This document shows positions 24,301 to 36,741 of a stretch of 64,000 nt of DNA, in pieces. Numbering within the stretch: the stretch's first letter is position 1; each line of letters starts with the position of its first letter. Made by a program: the position numbers and the translations under genes. Source of the DNA: Spirodela intermedia (Eukaryota > Streptophyta > Magnoliopsida > Alismatales > Araceae); assembly GCA_902729315.2 (NCBI GenBank), contig LR746272.1:3630035-3694034 (forward strand). Direction: 5' to 3'. The notes under the pieces were generated by a model, which made no database searches, had not been told where the DNA came from, and was given only the letters and a program-made list of their open reading frames with translations.

Positions 24301-27300
24301 TTTCAATTAGTAGTAAAGACCTCATAATTTCTCTCATATTTTTCTATAGAATAAGTTAATATAATTCTTGAGGTTGTAGAGGGGTTAAAAATGATTATTC
24401 AGCTTTTATTAACCCTTGAAAAACTATTTTATTTATAGAGAAATCATATACAAAATTTCCTCATATTTTACATCAATTAACAATACTAATATTTTCCTAA
24501 ATGATTTGAAATTTAAATGGCTGGAAATCATTACAATATGTCTTTTACATGTTCATTCCTTAAGATAAACCAATAAGTAATTTCATTAAAGCATGATGCA
24601 TATATTCAAATCGTATAAATTTATCAAGATCGATAAGGATTTGATATTTTAAAAATAGGGTAGACAATATACATCCAAATGGCATGGTCATTTAGTAATT
24701 AAATATTATTCTAATCACAGCAAATAAAATGTGACTGTCAAATAAACATCATGAGTCATGACCTCAGTATTTATAATGAGGGTTTTTGACGATTTAGAAT
24801 ATTGAAAATCAATGTATAACATATATCTATCAATATTTAGAAAATCATATTTAATTGAATAAATAATTTGAATTCAATTGATTAGATCAAATATCAAAAT
24901 CATTCGAAAATAATGATCTAATGCCATGAGTACATAATAGATTGAATAAATTTTCATACTTATATTTTACTTCTTGTTGTCTTATTGATTTTGATGTGGT
25001 TATCATTACTTTCTCAATGTATAACATGATAATTCAATATGATTGAATCAATCAAATATAAAAATTAAGTATTATTGTTCAATGACTTCACATCTGAAAA
25101 TTTAAAAGTACTATATTAAATTATATATAGACACTTTAATGTTTAACTGCATATGAAGTATATTCAAGATTAGACATAATTTAATCTTTTAATTAATTCT
25201 ATGAATGTTTTTCATCATCAAACATCATATATTTGATGCTCCAACATTGTGTGATCCGTATGATTACAATCATATTAAATAAGGAATGTTGATTTATAAT
25301 GTGTACATACATAAAGGTTTATCAAGATTCAATCTTTTTGATAGTAATATCGATAACTAATCTGTTTGAGGCATGTGAGTATTAGAACATTATATTACAA
25401 AACCTAATTTTTTCTTAAAACTACATGATAAAAAATTAATAATAAATTAGAAAAAAGAAAACAAAAAATTAGTAATAAGAAACTTAAAGGAAAGCTTTTA
25501 ATGTGAAGATAGATCTCATTTGAATAAGTAGATAAAATGAACATGGTACATGTATGACCTTGAAATTCTAATATGCTAACAAAAGAAATACATCATTTTT
25601 GGTTACTTTCATGGTTGAATTTTTTACCCAAATTATAAATCATATAAACTTATTTAGATGACCTAAATTAATTATAAAAAACATTATACTTATTTGAAAT
25701 ATGTACCACTTATAGATATTGAACTTTGACCCAAAAATATAGAAAATTATAAAATTTACTAAAGTGTCTAAATAGTTACTTATCAAACACAAAATTAGAA
25801 ATTTATAACGTTTAATTCCATAGATAATTAAATGATAATTATAGTTGATTCAGGCCGTCTCTATAAATATTATTTGTCAAAACATAGTAATTAAGTACTT
25901 TGTCCTCCATTTTAGTTAAAACATGATGGAAAAATTAGATTATAGTTCTGGATTAATTTGGAAATTGTCAAAAGATAAATTAAAAAAATTGAGAATCACA
26001 TCCTCTTCATCAAGTGTGTCACCCACTTAGTGGATAAGAATATAGGGGCAAAGTAGGAATGAAGGAACAAAAATGGAACTAGAATCCTTGTGTAACCCAA
26101 GGATTCTAGAGAAAAAGAACATGTACTCAATTCATATCATTAAAACATTGTAAGAAAATATTAACAAATCTTTGTTCTCTATTGTTTAACCTAGTAGAGA
26201 ACGAAAGTATAGAATATTTTCCCTATGGAAGTAGAGGAGGGAGAGGAAAAACTAAGACAATCACTGACTAACAATAGAATTGCATGTAAATGGGAGTTCT
26301 CTATGGAAAACAAGAATAGGAGGGAGTTCTTTGTGGAAGTTATCAGGCCACCATCATGACAACACTGTGTTGTCTGTTCTATTGTCTCTCCTTCTCTTAT
26401 CCCTTTTAAAACCTTGTGTAATGGGTCTTTGTCATGTTCCTATTGTTATTAGCCCATTATGTCCAATAAATTTTTGACTGTGAGAAAGATGGAAAAGTAG
26501 AAAAGAAAAAAAATAAATTCTCAAGCCCATGGCTTGGATAGTGTTATGTTATAGTCAAAGGATTAAAACATTATTTTCTCAAGGATAATATGTAGATTTT
26601 AATAAAAATTCATGACATACTTATAAAATATCTCTTGGTTTTTTGCATTCTATTTCATGAACTCTGCTTAAGTTAAAATGGTATTTTTTAATCATTTGAC
26701 CCCAATTATCCTACTATGTATGTCATCATAGTGAGAACATTGTGTTAGTCTAAAATATTGAATTTCTTTTATGGCAAAGCTATCCATATAGGAGGATGGA
26801 TATGTCATTAATTATACTTCATTAATTTCTCTATAATGAGAAAAATTTTGATAACCTTGTCATACTACAATGCTACATATCATCATCTATGGGTGCACTC
26901 TTTATGAATGTCTAAAAATTTATTAATTAACGAAATAATATTCCTAGATTGATAGGATAATTAAGGAACCAAGGGAGTGTTAATTGGGTTGTTTTTACAA
27001 CTTCCACCAAACTTTTGATTTGAAATAATTTTTTATCAATTTTTTTTGCTTGGTGTATTCTAGGACATGTTTGTTGAATCTAATGATTATAATCAGAATT
27101 TAGTTAGTTCCTTCCAAATTTATAGCTCTTGCATAGCCAAATCATTCTTAAAACACATTTTGTGAATCAATAACTCCATATTGGCTTAAATATACACAAG
27201 ACACTTCCTTTAGATTGACAACCATGCATTGGTGTGCATTAGTATAACTCTACAATGGAAGAAGCAGATAGTGCTCATAAAATCTAAATCATAGCTTATT

Positions 27301-30059
27301 TATGCATGGTTATTTTAGTTATAGTTGTAAAAGGTTATATTGTAATAATAGACTTGTAGTAATGCTCTTTTTCATGTAAGGAAAAGTTACAATTTTGGCA
27401 TTTAGAGCTCTCTACTACATGTTTGGGGTATCAATCTCTTTATGTGATAACATTCTCATGTTATATAAAACTTTGAAAAGTTAATAAGTGACATAAAATG
27501 ACTACATGCCATTGTGGGTATCACAACACTATATTTTCTATATTTTATCTTTTAGCACTAATATCTACTATGAGCTTATCTTCTTCATATGAAGTAAGAT
27601 GACTTATGAGTCGCTGCTTGTAATGAGGTGAAGACATTTTCTTCCTACGACTAATCCAAAACTCCTAAGTAACATTTGGGAAGGAGAGGATAATATATTG
27701 TCAAAATTCTGAAATATTTCAAGCATGTAATTCATAGGATTCCTCTGAAATATGGCAAATAATACATAATCCTCTTCAATATTTACATGAAGAGTTGATT
27801 ATAGATTTTGTTTTTTTTTTATCACACGAGTTCATCAAGATAGAATTTATGACAGCATATAGAAGTTATTACTCTTGATATAAGTAGAAGATTCATGTTT
27901 CATGCAATACAATAATATCTATGAAGCATATTTGGTGTCAAAGCCAAATCATAAATGTCTTAGCTCTCATTTGCCATCATTTAAATGTCATTAGTGATCA
28001 CCCATTAATATAGACCATCAATAAACACTGATGATTTGATTATAGAGCAGGGACAAAGGGGAGAGGGATTTCAACCCTTAGATCCTCTCCCAGCAGTGAG
28101 TTCCAACATTATTGCTGAAATATCCTCAACCCTCAATTCCAACCTTTGTGGCATCTAGTAAGAAAGGTACAAATGTGAATTTAATAGATAGAGATATAAA
28201 CCCACCTTGAATTGCTTATCCCATTATCTTGAGGTAGTTGATAGTGGTTGCAACCTAGATTCCATTACAAAAACATTTTATCCTTAGGAGAAAGATGGAA
28301 ATATTTATTTCCAAGGTACACTAGATGGTAATCTTTTATTAATGTGAGGATAAATGAAATGGAAGAATTAATTTTATTATATATTTTTTTTATTTTTTTT
28401 TGTGAGGTAAATTGGTCTTTCTACAAATTTTTTATCTAAATTGTAGTTTCTGACCATTTCTAGAACCAATAATTAAGTTAGCCTACTCCACTCTCTAGTA
28501 CAAACAGTAAAATACCAAAGTTTAAGTTACCTTCTAGTCACTCGTTTGGTCATTAAAAGGTGAATTAACTCACTTTCTTGGTCACTTATCATGTTAAACT
28601 TTATTGATATGGAGTGAGTTATCTTATTAACTTATTAAGAGACTTGAAAATTTCATACCAAGTGAGTCAACTAACTTTATTTCTCTGTAACTTTTGCTCG
28701 CTTCAAGTGAATTAAGGTTTTGATGATAATAAACACATAAGAGATATAAATATATCAAATTATATTGATTATTCATTACACCTAATACAAATTAACTTCC
28801 TAACATGTGGACAAAATTAATTAAGCATAAATTCATGGACAATACATATTGACGATATTAAGTGTTTAGTAGGTACTTCAAGGAATGTATGTGATTTTCA
28901 TATTTTTGAATCCTATAATTATGATGAATTTTCCAATTAAATAATTTATTATATTTATTACTGCTAGAAATATGAGAGATAAAGTAATTATTTTCATATT
29001 GATTTTGAAGTGAATGTTGAAGTAAAATATTTGTATGAAGTCTAATCAATATAATAAAGGGCTATGATTTGAAATATGTTTTTACCATTTTTCTTGATAG
29101 AGACTTGGTTCATTGAATTCACAGTACTTAAGCAACCATTCAAACCTTTTTGGATACTATTGAATATTAATTAAAAATGATTTTTTGGTATACATAAGTT
29201 GTCAAAGTGGTGATGTAATATATGTAAATCATGATTTAGTTTGTCTAATTCATATTCATATTTGAGGTGATTTGGTTTAGTTTGACTGAAAATTTATTAG
29301 TTTACTTAAATATGTATTTTTCGTTTTATTCTAATGGTAAGAGAATCCTACTTGGACATGTTTAACATGATAGTTTTAAATATATATGCTAATACTTAAT
29401 GATGATGCATATTCATAAACCTTGGAGTTTAAAGGATGTGCCTTATTGGTTTATGACCATTCCAAATTTCTAGATAATTTTAGAATTTTTGCATTGAAAA
29501 ATGATGAAAAATAGATAAAGGTTGCGAATTAAATTTCTTTATAAATTTGGCATCTTTGTAACAATTAATTACTTCTGAACATGTAAAGTTACTCTCTTAC
29601 ACTTTTATATATTTTCTCAACATTAAAGTTAGGGCATCTCCATTAGCCAAAAATAACAACTCCGTAATCCACATCAGTTACTAGATCTTCTTATAGATAG
29701 ATGTCTCCACTTGAGCATACATTCCTTATGTCATCCAAGATTATCAATAGCTTTACATCGTATCATTATGGATATTTAGTATCTCATTACTCATCCAACA
29801 TTCCCAAATTGAATAGAATCTTGCAAAGTTCCGCATAATTTATTTTAATGTTTATTCCGTGTGATTTTATTCCATTGGAATGTTTCCCTCAAATCTGACC
29901 ATTTTCTACCATCCTTGTGTTTCATTATATAAGTTTGGTGTGTTCATTCAACTATTTAATGCTTGGATGACAAAGAACTAAGACTTTCTTCACCTGAAAT
30001 TTGGAAACCCATTGAATATGTTTAAGACAGGGAAAATACATGAAAGCTGATCCCTCTTA
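21359..30059. other. 8.7 kb of very AT-rich gene-free DNA with diverged repeats
   Basis: No open frame with recognisable protein, no RNA gene. It holds pieces of old dispersed repeats. 21640-21880 matches 24700-24960 in inverted orientation (shared caatctattatgt..). 23440-23610 matches 25270-25430 in direct orientation (shared tttataatgtgtacata). A short G-run phrase near 23655 (caggggggggagggttgagt) followed by tagtggtttggcc at 23779 is typical of plant LTR ends. The stretch 29160-29640 weakly resembles 46200-46560. Confidence 0.5.
23620..23825 (+). repeat. Probable LTR fragment
   Basis: It has a G-run followed by ttgagttgatct, and then gtggtttggccttctaccta and catccactctct. These phrases are common in plant Copia-type LTRs. 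No partner LTR or PBS was found, so a truncated remnant is likely. Confidence 0.4.
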
Positions 30060-30601
30060 CCGATGAACTCACAAGCTTGGGGATTTGGGGGGGGAGAGCA
30101 CGTGACATTGACCTGTCGCTGGGCGCCTCGTGGGGGCGTTCGTCAGCTGTCGTCGGCTCGGCTCGAAGCCACCGTTACATGACTGGACTCTCCGTAGGTC
30201 AGAGGAGAGGGACAAGAACAGCGCCACGTAGAGACAGAGACAGACGCGTGCAAAACGTCCGTGTCTCCTGCGCTGTCTGGTTACCCTCCGCCCAATCCCT
30301 TCCATGGGCTGGTGGCGCCGTCGCTGTCCACGACGGCGGACGGCGCCGTCCCCACACCGCCGTCTCCCCACTTGGCGTGAGAGAAAGCACCACCGCCACA
30401 AGAAATCGATAAGAGGAGAGGCGACGAACGCTCCACCCGTTATCTCCATAGAAATCCCCGCGCCGGTCCCACCACACCCGCCGGCGGCAGCTCCATTACC
30501 AGAGGCTGGGCAGCGCGGAGAAGGCCTTAAAACTCCGCCGCTCCAGTGGTCGGGGAGGACCTCCCCAACGGCTGCTCCCCTTCCTGCTCCTCCAGCCATC
30601 C
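30060..30601 (+). promoter_or_regulatory. GC-rich promoter and 5' leader of the PMI1-like gene
   Basis: GC content jumps at about 30065, some 540 bp before the start codon. A ccttaaaactcc phrase near 30522 could serve as a weak TATA-like element. Open frames on both strands here, including 287 codons on the minus strand (30069-30932), are long only because stops are rare in GC-rich DNA. They show no domain. Confidence 0.5.
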
Positions 30602-33283
30602 ATGGCAGAGAGGGGGGATCCCAATACCCACCTGCTTCAGGAGCTCGAGGCCCTCTCTCAGACCCTCTACCAGTCTCACACAACCCGGAGGACCGCCTCC
30701 CTCGCGCTCCCCCGCACCTCAGCGGCCACGTCGGCAGGCCCCGAACCGCCGCCGGACCGCCATGGGGGGGAGGAACTGGCACTCCGCCGCCGCGCCGAGG
30801 AACCGCCTCACAAACCTCGGGGGCGCCGCATGTCGTTGTCGCCTTGGCGCACTCGCCCGAAGCAGCAGAATGAGGAGGACGATGACAAGGACGACCGACA
30901 CCGGCAGCGCCACCAGTCTTCTGGCAGGACAAACACCCAGCAGGAGCCCGCCGCCGAGGCCGAGGCGGCGGCCGTGGGGGAGAAGAAGGGCGGTATATGG
31001 AAATGGAAGCCGATGAGAGCGCTGTCTCACATTGGGATGCAGAGGCTGGGTTGCCTCTTTTCGGTTGAGGTGATCGCCGTCCAGGGACTGCCGGCCTCCG
31101 TGAACGGCCTGCGGCTGTCGGTGGCCGTGAGGAAGAAGGAGACCAAAGACGGCGCCGTGCAGACCATGCCGTCCAGGGTGCTCCAGGGCTGCGCTGACTT
31201 CGAGGAGACCTTGTTCCTCCGTTGCCACATATACTGCAGCGGCGGAGGGAGCTCTGGGAAGCAGCTCAAATTCGAGCCTCGCCCCTTCCTCATATCCACC
31301 GTCGCCGTCGACGCCCCCGAGCTCGATTTCGGGAAGGGGACTGTGGACCTGAGCCTGCTAGTGAAGGAATCCATGGAAAAGAACCTCGACGGGGTGAGGG
31401 TCCGGCAGTGGGACCGGAGCTTCAAGCTTTCAGGCAAGGCCAAGGGTGGAGAGATGATCCTCAAGCTCGGCTTCCAGATAATGGAGGACGGCGGCGTTGG
31501 GATCTACAACCAGGCCGACGGCGTTAGATCCACCAGCGGCAGAGCCAGGGAATCGTCTTCTCCTTTCAGCCGGCGGATGTCCAAGTCCTCCTTTAGCGTG
31601 ACCAGCCCCAGGGTGTCGACCCGGCTGGAGCCCGCCATGCCGGCGGTGGCGGACGGGTCTTCTTCCTTGGACTACCGTGGGATCGACGACTTCAACCTTG
31701 ATGAGCCGGCGGGGGCCTTCACCTCTGGCACGCCGTCGGTGCAGAGATCGGAGCCGGAAGACCAGGACTTGCCGGAGTTTGAGGTGGTCGATAAAGGAGT
31801 GGAGGAGATCCAGGGTGCAGGAGGAAGAGCGCAGAAGAATGAAGAAGAAGAAGAAGAAGCGCCAGCGGGCGGCGGCGAGGAAACGGACGATGATGATAAG
31901 TCAGCGTCCAGCGAGGTCATCGTGAAGGAAGTGGTGGTGCCCAACCAGGCCCAGCAGAGGCGGCTGACTGAGCTCGACTCCATCGCGAAGCAGATCGAGG
32001 CGCTGGAGTCGCTGATGACCCGCGCAGGAGAAGACGAGGCCGCCGGGGGGAAGACGGCGGCGGAACTGGAGGCCCACGGCCTGGACGCGGACGAAGAGAC
32101 GTTGACCAGAGAGTTCCTCCATATGCTCGACCTGGAGGACGGCGGGAAGAGGCACGACTCGTCTGTCGCGACGGCGACCTCGCCCCGGGGCTCCGACAAC
32201 GGGGACGCCCCCGCCGTGTGCCTCGTCTCCGACCTCGGAAAGGGCCTGGGACCCGTCGTCCAGACCAAGGAGGGCGGCTACCTGGCCGCCGTGAACGCCT
32301 TTAACACGGAGGTCTCGAGGAAGGAGACGCCCAAACTGGCCATGCAGATCTCCAAGCCGCTGGTCCTCCGCGACCAAAAGAACTCGGCCAGCGGGTTCGA
32401 AATCTTCCAGAGGATGGCTGCGATGGGGTCGGAGGAGCTTTGCTCCAATCTGCTCTCGCTGGCTTCAATGGACGACCTGATGGGGAAAACCGCCGAGCAG
32501 ATTGCCTTCGAAGGTGTCGCCTCTGCGGTCATCAGCGGTAGGAACAAGGAGGGGGCTACCTCCAGCGCCGCCAGATCGGTCGCCGCCGTCAAGAACATGG
32601 CCGCCTCCTTGGAGACCGGGAGGAAGGAGAGGATCCTCACCGGCATCTGGAACGCGGGGGAGGAACCCGTTGCCGCGGAGGAGATCCTCGCCTTCACCCT
32701 TCAGAAGATCGAGGCCATGGCGCTGGAGGCCCTCAAGATCCAGGCGGACATGGCGGAAGAGGAAGCCCCCTTTGACATCTTCACCCTCGCCGGCAAAGAC
32801 GACCCGAACCCGCCCCTGGCCTCCGCCATCCCCGTCGACGATTGGGCCGCCAGTGGGATCGCACCACCCGCCGCCGCCGGCGTGACCATCCTGGTGATCG
32901 TCCAGCTGAGGGACCCCCTTAGGAGGTACGAGACGGTGGGTGCTCCCATGGTGGCCCTCGCGCAGGCCGCAGCAGCGGCGGGGGGCGGCGGGCAAGACGA
33001 CGAAGTGGCGGCGACGTTCAAGGTGGAGAGCCTCCACCTGGGGGGGATGAGGGCGAGGGGAGCGGGGAGGAGGGGCGGCGGCGGTTGGGATGGGGAGAAG
33101 CAGCGGCTGACTGCGATGCAGTGGCTGGTGGCCAACGGCATGGGCCGGCCGGGGAAGAAGGGGAAGGCGGCGCCGGTGAGAGGGGGTCAGGACCTTCTCT
33201 GGAGCATGTCCTCGCGGGTGATGGCGGGAATGTGGCTGAAGCCGGTGAGGAACCCTGACGTCAAGTTCCCGCGGCAGCCATAG
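30602..33283 (+). CDS. PMI1: PLASTID MOVEMENT IMPAIRED 1-like protein, intronless
   Basis: A single open frame of 893 residues, slightly longer than Arabidopsis PMI1 (843). PMI1 and its relatives are plant-specific proteins that act on actin-based chloroplast and nuclear photorelocation at the cell periphery. The N-terminal block AERGDPNTHLLQELEALSQ is typical. An NT-C2 domain covers about residues 140-296, introduced by IWKWKPMRALSHIGMQRLG and FSVEVIAVQGLP. An acidic low-complexity stretch follows (about 400-440). The conserved C-terminal region then shows FLHMLDLEDG, GLGPVVQTKEGGYLAAVN, MDDLMGKTAEQIAFEG and IEAMALEALKIQ. The C-terminal 90 residues are Gly/Ala/Arg-rich. The start is the ATG right before the conserved N-terminus. 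The gene is strongly GC-rich in an AT-rich neighbourhood. It could instead be the PMI1-RELATED paralogue. Confidence 0.93.
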   Translation: MAERGDPNTHLLQELEALSQTLYQSHTTRRTASLALPRTSAATSAGPEPPPDRHGGEELALRRRAEEPPHKPRGRRMSLSPWRTRPKQQNEEDDDKDDRHRQRHQSSGRTNTQQEPAAEAEAAAVGEKKGGIWKWKPMRALSHIGMQRLGCLFSVEVIAVQGLPASVNGLRLSVAVRKKETKDGAVQTMPSRVLQGCADFEETLFLRCHIYCSGGGSSGKQLKFEPRPFLISTVAVDAPELDFGKGTVDLSLLVKESMEKNLDGVRVRQWDRSFKLSGKAKGGEMILKLGFQIMEDGGVGIYNQADGVRSTSGRARESSSPFSRRMSKSSFSVTSPRVSTRLEPAMPAVADGSSSLDYRGIDDFNLDEPAGAFTSGTPSVQRSEPEDQDLPEFEVVDKGVEEIQGAGGRAQKNEEEEEEAPAGGGEETDDDDKSASSEVIVKEVVVPNQAQQRRLTELDSIAKQIEALESLMTRAGEDEAAGGKTAAELEAHGLDADEETLTREFLHMLDLEDGGKRHDSSVATATSPRGSDNGDAPAVCLVSDLGKGLGPVVQTKEGGYLAAVNAFNTEVSRKETPKLAMQISKPLVLRDQKNSASGFEIFQRMAAMGSEELCSNLLSLASMDDLMGKTAEQIAFEGVASAVISGRNKEGATSSAARSVAAVKNMAASLETGRKERILTGIWNAGEEPVAAEEILAFTLQKIEAMALEALKIQADMAEEEAPFDIFTLAGKDDPNPPLASAIPVDDWAASGIAPPAAAGVTILVIVQLRDPLRRYETVGAPMVALAQAAAAAGGGGQDDEVAATFKVESLHLGGMRARGAGRRGGGGWDGEKQRLTAMQWLVANGMGRPGKKGKAAPVRGGQDLLWSMSSRVMAGMWLKPVRNPDVKFPRQP

Positions 33284-36200
33284 CCGCCAGCAGCAGCAGA
33301 GTTCACCCCTCCTCCGGCCAGCCTCCTCTGTAAATTTGATTTGTCTTAGGGTAATAATGTAATCCATTGCCATTGCCTGGCGGTATACTGGATGAAATTC
33401 TCCAGATGTGGTCCGAGGAACTACGGTGGGGCCACTGCCACGTGTAGCGATAGCAAGAAGACCATGTGGTGGGAGGCGTGATGCTCCAAGATCCCGAAGG
33501 CAGACCCCATTAATGTAGCCCTACTGAATAAAATAAAGGTACGAGAAATATACATACATATATATATATATCTATATATATCTACAGAGAGAGGGTGTGC
33601 GGTAGATGGATTCTTTCGTTGTATGTTGCTGAAAAGAGGACCAAGGAATAAGAAAATAAGTTACAAATTAAGGCTCACAAAAAGAAACTGATCAATAAGA
33701 TAAATGCGAAGAGGTAAGTCTAGGCTGCACAAGCTTGAAACAATTATCTTCAAAATATTAATGGGCTAAATAATCGTCTATAACGTGATGGCTATTAAAT
33801 GGTCAAAAGTCAATGTTTGTAGTGCCTCCTGCAGATTTTCTCGGAGATCTTGTTTAATGTGAAATATTGTGTTTAATGAATCAAACATTATCCTATAGAG
33901 CATAGCGAAACATCACTCTTTTTATTTTGGCATTTATTACTAGGATAATGGTGAGATTTTGACATCTAACTACCACGTTCTCAACTATTATCAACTTGAC
34001 AAATGAAAGTGTTTAACATGTTTAATCCTGAAGAAACCTATCGAGTTACTAGGATTTGTTGTGTACCTTTATTTTTTAGCCATTTAAGATGTAATTAACT
34101 GTACCGTAGACACAACTCTCAAAAAGCTAATATACCTTTATGACAATACTCCCACTTGTTCCTCAACTCCTCCCCTCTCTCTCTCTATATATCTATACAT
34201 ATATATTGCCATCTAAAGCTCTATATCTTGTACTTTCCACTCTTATGTCTGAATTTTTTGTGTCAATGGTAAACTACAAATGAGCATTGAGATTACCAAA
34301 AGTCTATAATGGCAAAATGCCATTTAATTGTTTTCTTTTTTAGTATTTGTTGCATTAATAACTACTAATACATAGAAAAATCTAATGCAAATTCAAGAAC
34401 AATTAAAGATACTATTAAATCACATATGCCCTTAAGTGAAAACTCATAACTTACAATTGCAAGAACGCAAAGATATATATATATATAGATATATATGAGA
34501 AATAGTTGTATGGAATAAGATAACATATGACACTTAATATTTAAGCATATGAAATTATGAGAATAATATAGTATAATAAGCTACTTCATCATTAGATAAA
34601 ATTTACTTCATGCATATGAAGCCTTAGATTTTCAGTAAATAAAATTTCTGTTGCTTAGTCGAAAAATCTATTTTTTATTACATTAATGATGAAATATTGT
34701 CTGAGATTTTAATATATAAAATTATGCTACAGAAAAATTTGTACATCAGGATTCATATTTTCCTACAAAAGAAGTTGTGTATAAAATATAGTACATTAAA
34801 ATATTAGAAATAAAGTATTACAAAATGTAAGTAGCCGAAATACTAAGAAGTTCAAAAGAGAAAACTCTCATAGATTAATGAAAAAAAAAGAGAAATTAAA
34901 TCTAAATAAGTTGATAAATTTACTTTGAAGATTCTCCTCCAAGTAATGATAAATACAAGAGGCATGAAAGGAGGAGAGGACACAAAGCAAATCCTATCAG
35001 TATGATGTGACATGTCATTCCCTAGAAGCCATTTTTTTCCCATGCAATCAAGTTAACAAAACAACTTTTGCTTGTTTTTTTTTCTAACATGTATTTGACA
35101 TAAAATCATAGGTAGCCCCAAGTATATTAAGGGGCTTGGAAGCTACCAAGATGTGTTAACTTTTCCTGCATTAAGTAAGTCTACTATTCATGGTGCACTA
35201 TATTAGCCCTTATATTCCCATTTGAGCTAAATTAAAGTACTTTCTTGGCCTAAGAGAATAGAAGAATAATTTCATTAGGGCTAATGACAAGAACTTTACT
35301 CAAGAGTTGTGTCATACATAAAGTGGTTAATCTTTTGATGATTTGTAGTCTATTATATTGCAATGTACTAGATACATTGGTTATTTCAAGTCTTTGGCAC
35401 TATTGGGGAACTAGATATTTACAAGCATCAAAGTCGTGTCTTTAAGATTCAACAATTTCCTCACTTCTATGGTGAAAAGATCAGAAGTAAAATGAAATAA
35501 AAGATATTTTAAAAAAAGGCTAAATATTTTTTTAAATGTTTTTAAGAATATAATATTTGTAAAATTGAATCAAGTATGCATGTATGTAATATCAATTATA
35601 GGTAAGTATTCTTAATGAAAGCATCAACTAAAATTTATAATTAAATAATACTTAGTGAGACTAAAGTTTATGCACAACCATTTAATATACATTTATGTGG
35701 AACCTCTATGACTTATACAACAATCATTCTTCCCCATATGCCCTCCCTCTCTTCCATGCCCCAACCTTCTTTTTTTGGCAGCCGTCCCTAATATTTTGAG
35801 GTGAAATTGAATTTTAACAAAATCAGCTTAAGATTAGATTGAATGTAAGTTTATTTTAATCAAAGACCTATCTAGGGCCCTTAACAGGAGCAGTTTTCAT
35901 CAAACCATAACCAAAACTTATACACTGTTTGTCAAAACTTTTGAGCCAAGAAGTTTATGTCATCATGATAGAACAAGTTTGTTGGAAAATTATAAATCAT
36001 AACTTCTGGAAAATGTTTAGAATCTACCTCGAATAGTTCAGAACAAGGTTATTATAACTGTAATATGATTATAATACAAAAACCCAAACCCATTTTAGAA
36101 CGAATTATCTTTTTGAACTTAATTAAACAATTCAAAACTTAGATAAAAAGATAACCTATTTAGGCTGTACGACAAAAGACAGATAGACACGTGTAACACA

Positions 36201-36741
36201 ATTTCTCGTGAGGCATCTCTCATATTAGACCAGTCGAAATTAATTTCATTTAAAATCTGTTCCTATGCTTTTCTTACTCTCCCCTACTTCTTCCTTTCCG
36301 TTCCCTCTCCCTTCGTCTACTATCTTCTGTCTTCGTCCTCCTTTGTGTCTACATTAATTACCGGCTCTGCAAGTTCAACATACTCATAACTCTGGGCTGG
36401 GCAGTGTCACCTGCCTCCAACTCTTAAATCCCTGCCACCTCAGAATCTCATCCACCCCCACTGTTTCCTCTCTTCGCGTCTGCCCCAAGCGCGCCCATGT
36501 CCCTGGCATGAGACTACAATGGCACCGAATACTAGGAACAGAAGTTGCCCAACATCTCGACCTCTATGTTCCAGAGAGTAGAAAGGGCACTTTTATCAGT
36601 TCGGAGGGGCTGCATTTATTCACTTGGCCTTCATTAATAACCAGAAGTGCCTCTCCATCTGCGTTTCTGGTACAAATTGGTTCTGGTGGTTTGTCTCCAC
36701 CGCATATTGGTAATATTTGTCCAGCTTTCGGCTGTTTCTGA
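33284..36741. other. Intergenic AT-rich DNA between PMI1-like and hydrolase genes
   Basis: Bases 33284-33400 are probably PMI1-like 3' UTR. A (TA)n-type microsatellite lies at 33551-33584 and another at 34470-34495. A (CT)n/TATA tract is at 34177-34207. The higher-complexity stretch 36250-36741 includes the likely 3' UTR of the hydrolase. No other gene is supported. Confidence 0.45.

Noticed and set aside
30069-30932. 287-codon open frame on the minus strand
   Set aside because: It overlaps the promoter and N-terminus of the PMI1-like gene, is Gly/Arg/Pro-rich, and exists because stop codons are rare in GC-rich DNA.
32465-33373. 302-codon minus-strand open frame
   Set aside because: Antisense to the PMI1-like coding region, His/Arg/Pro-rich with no domain.
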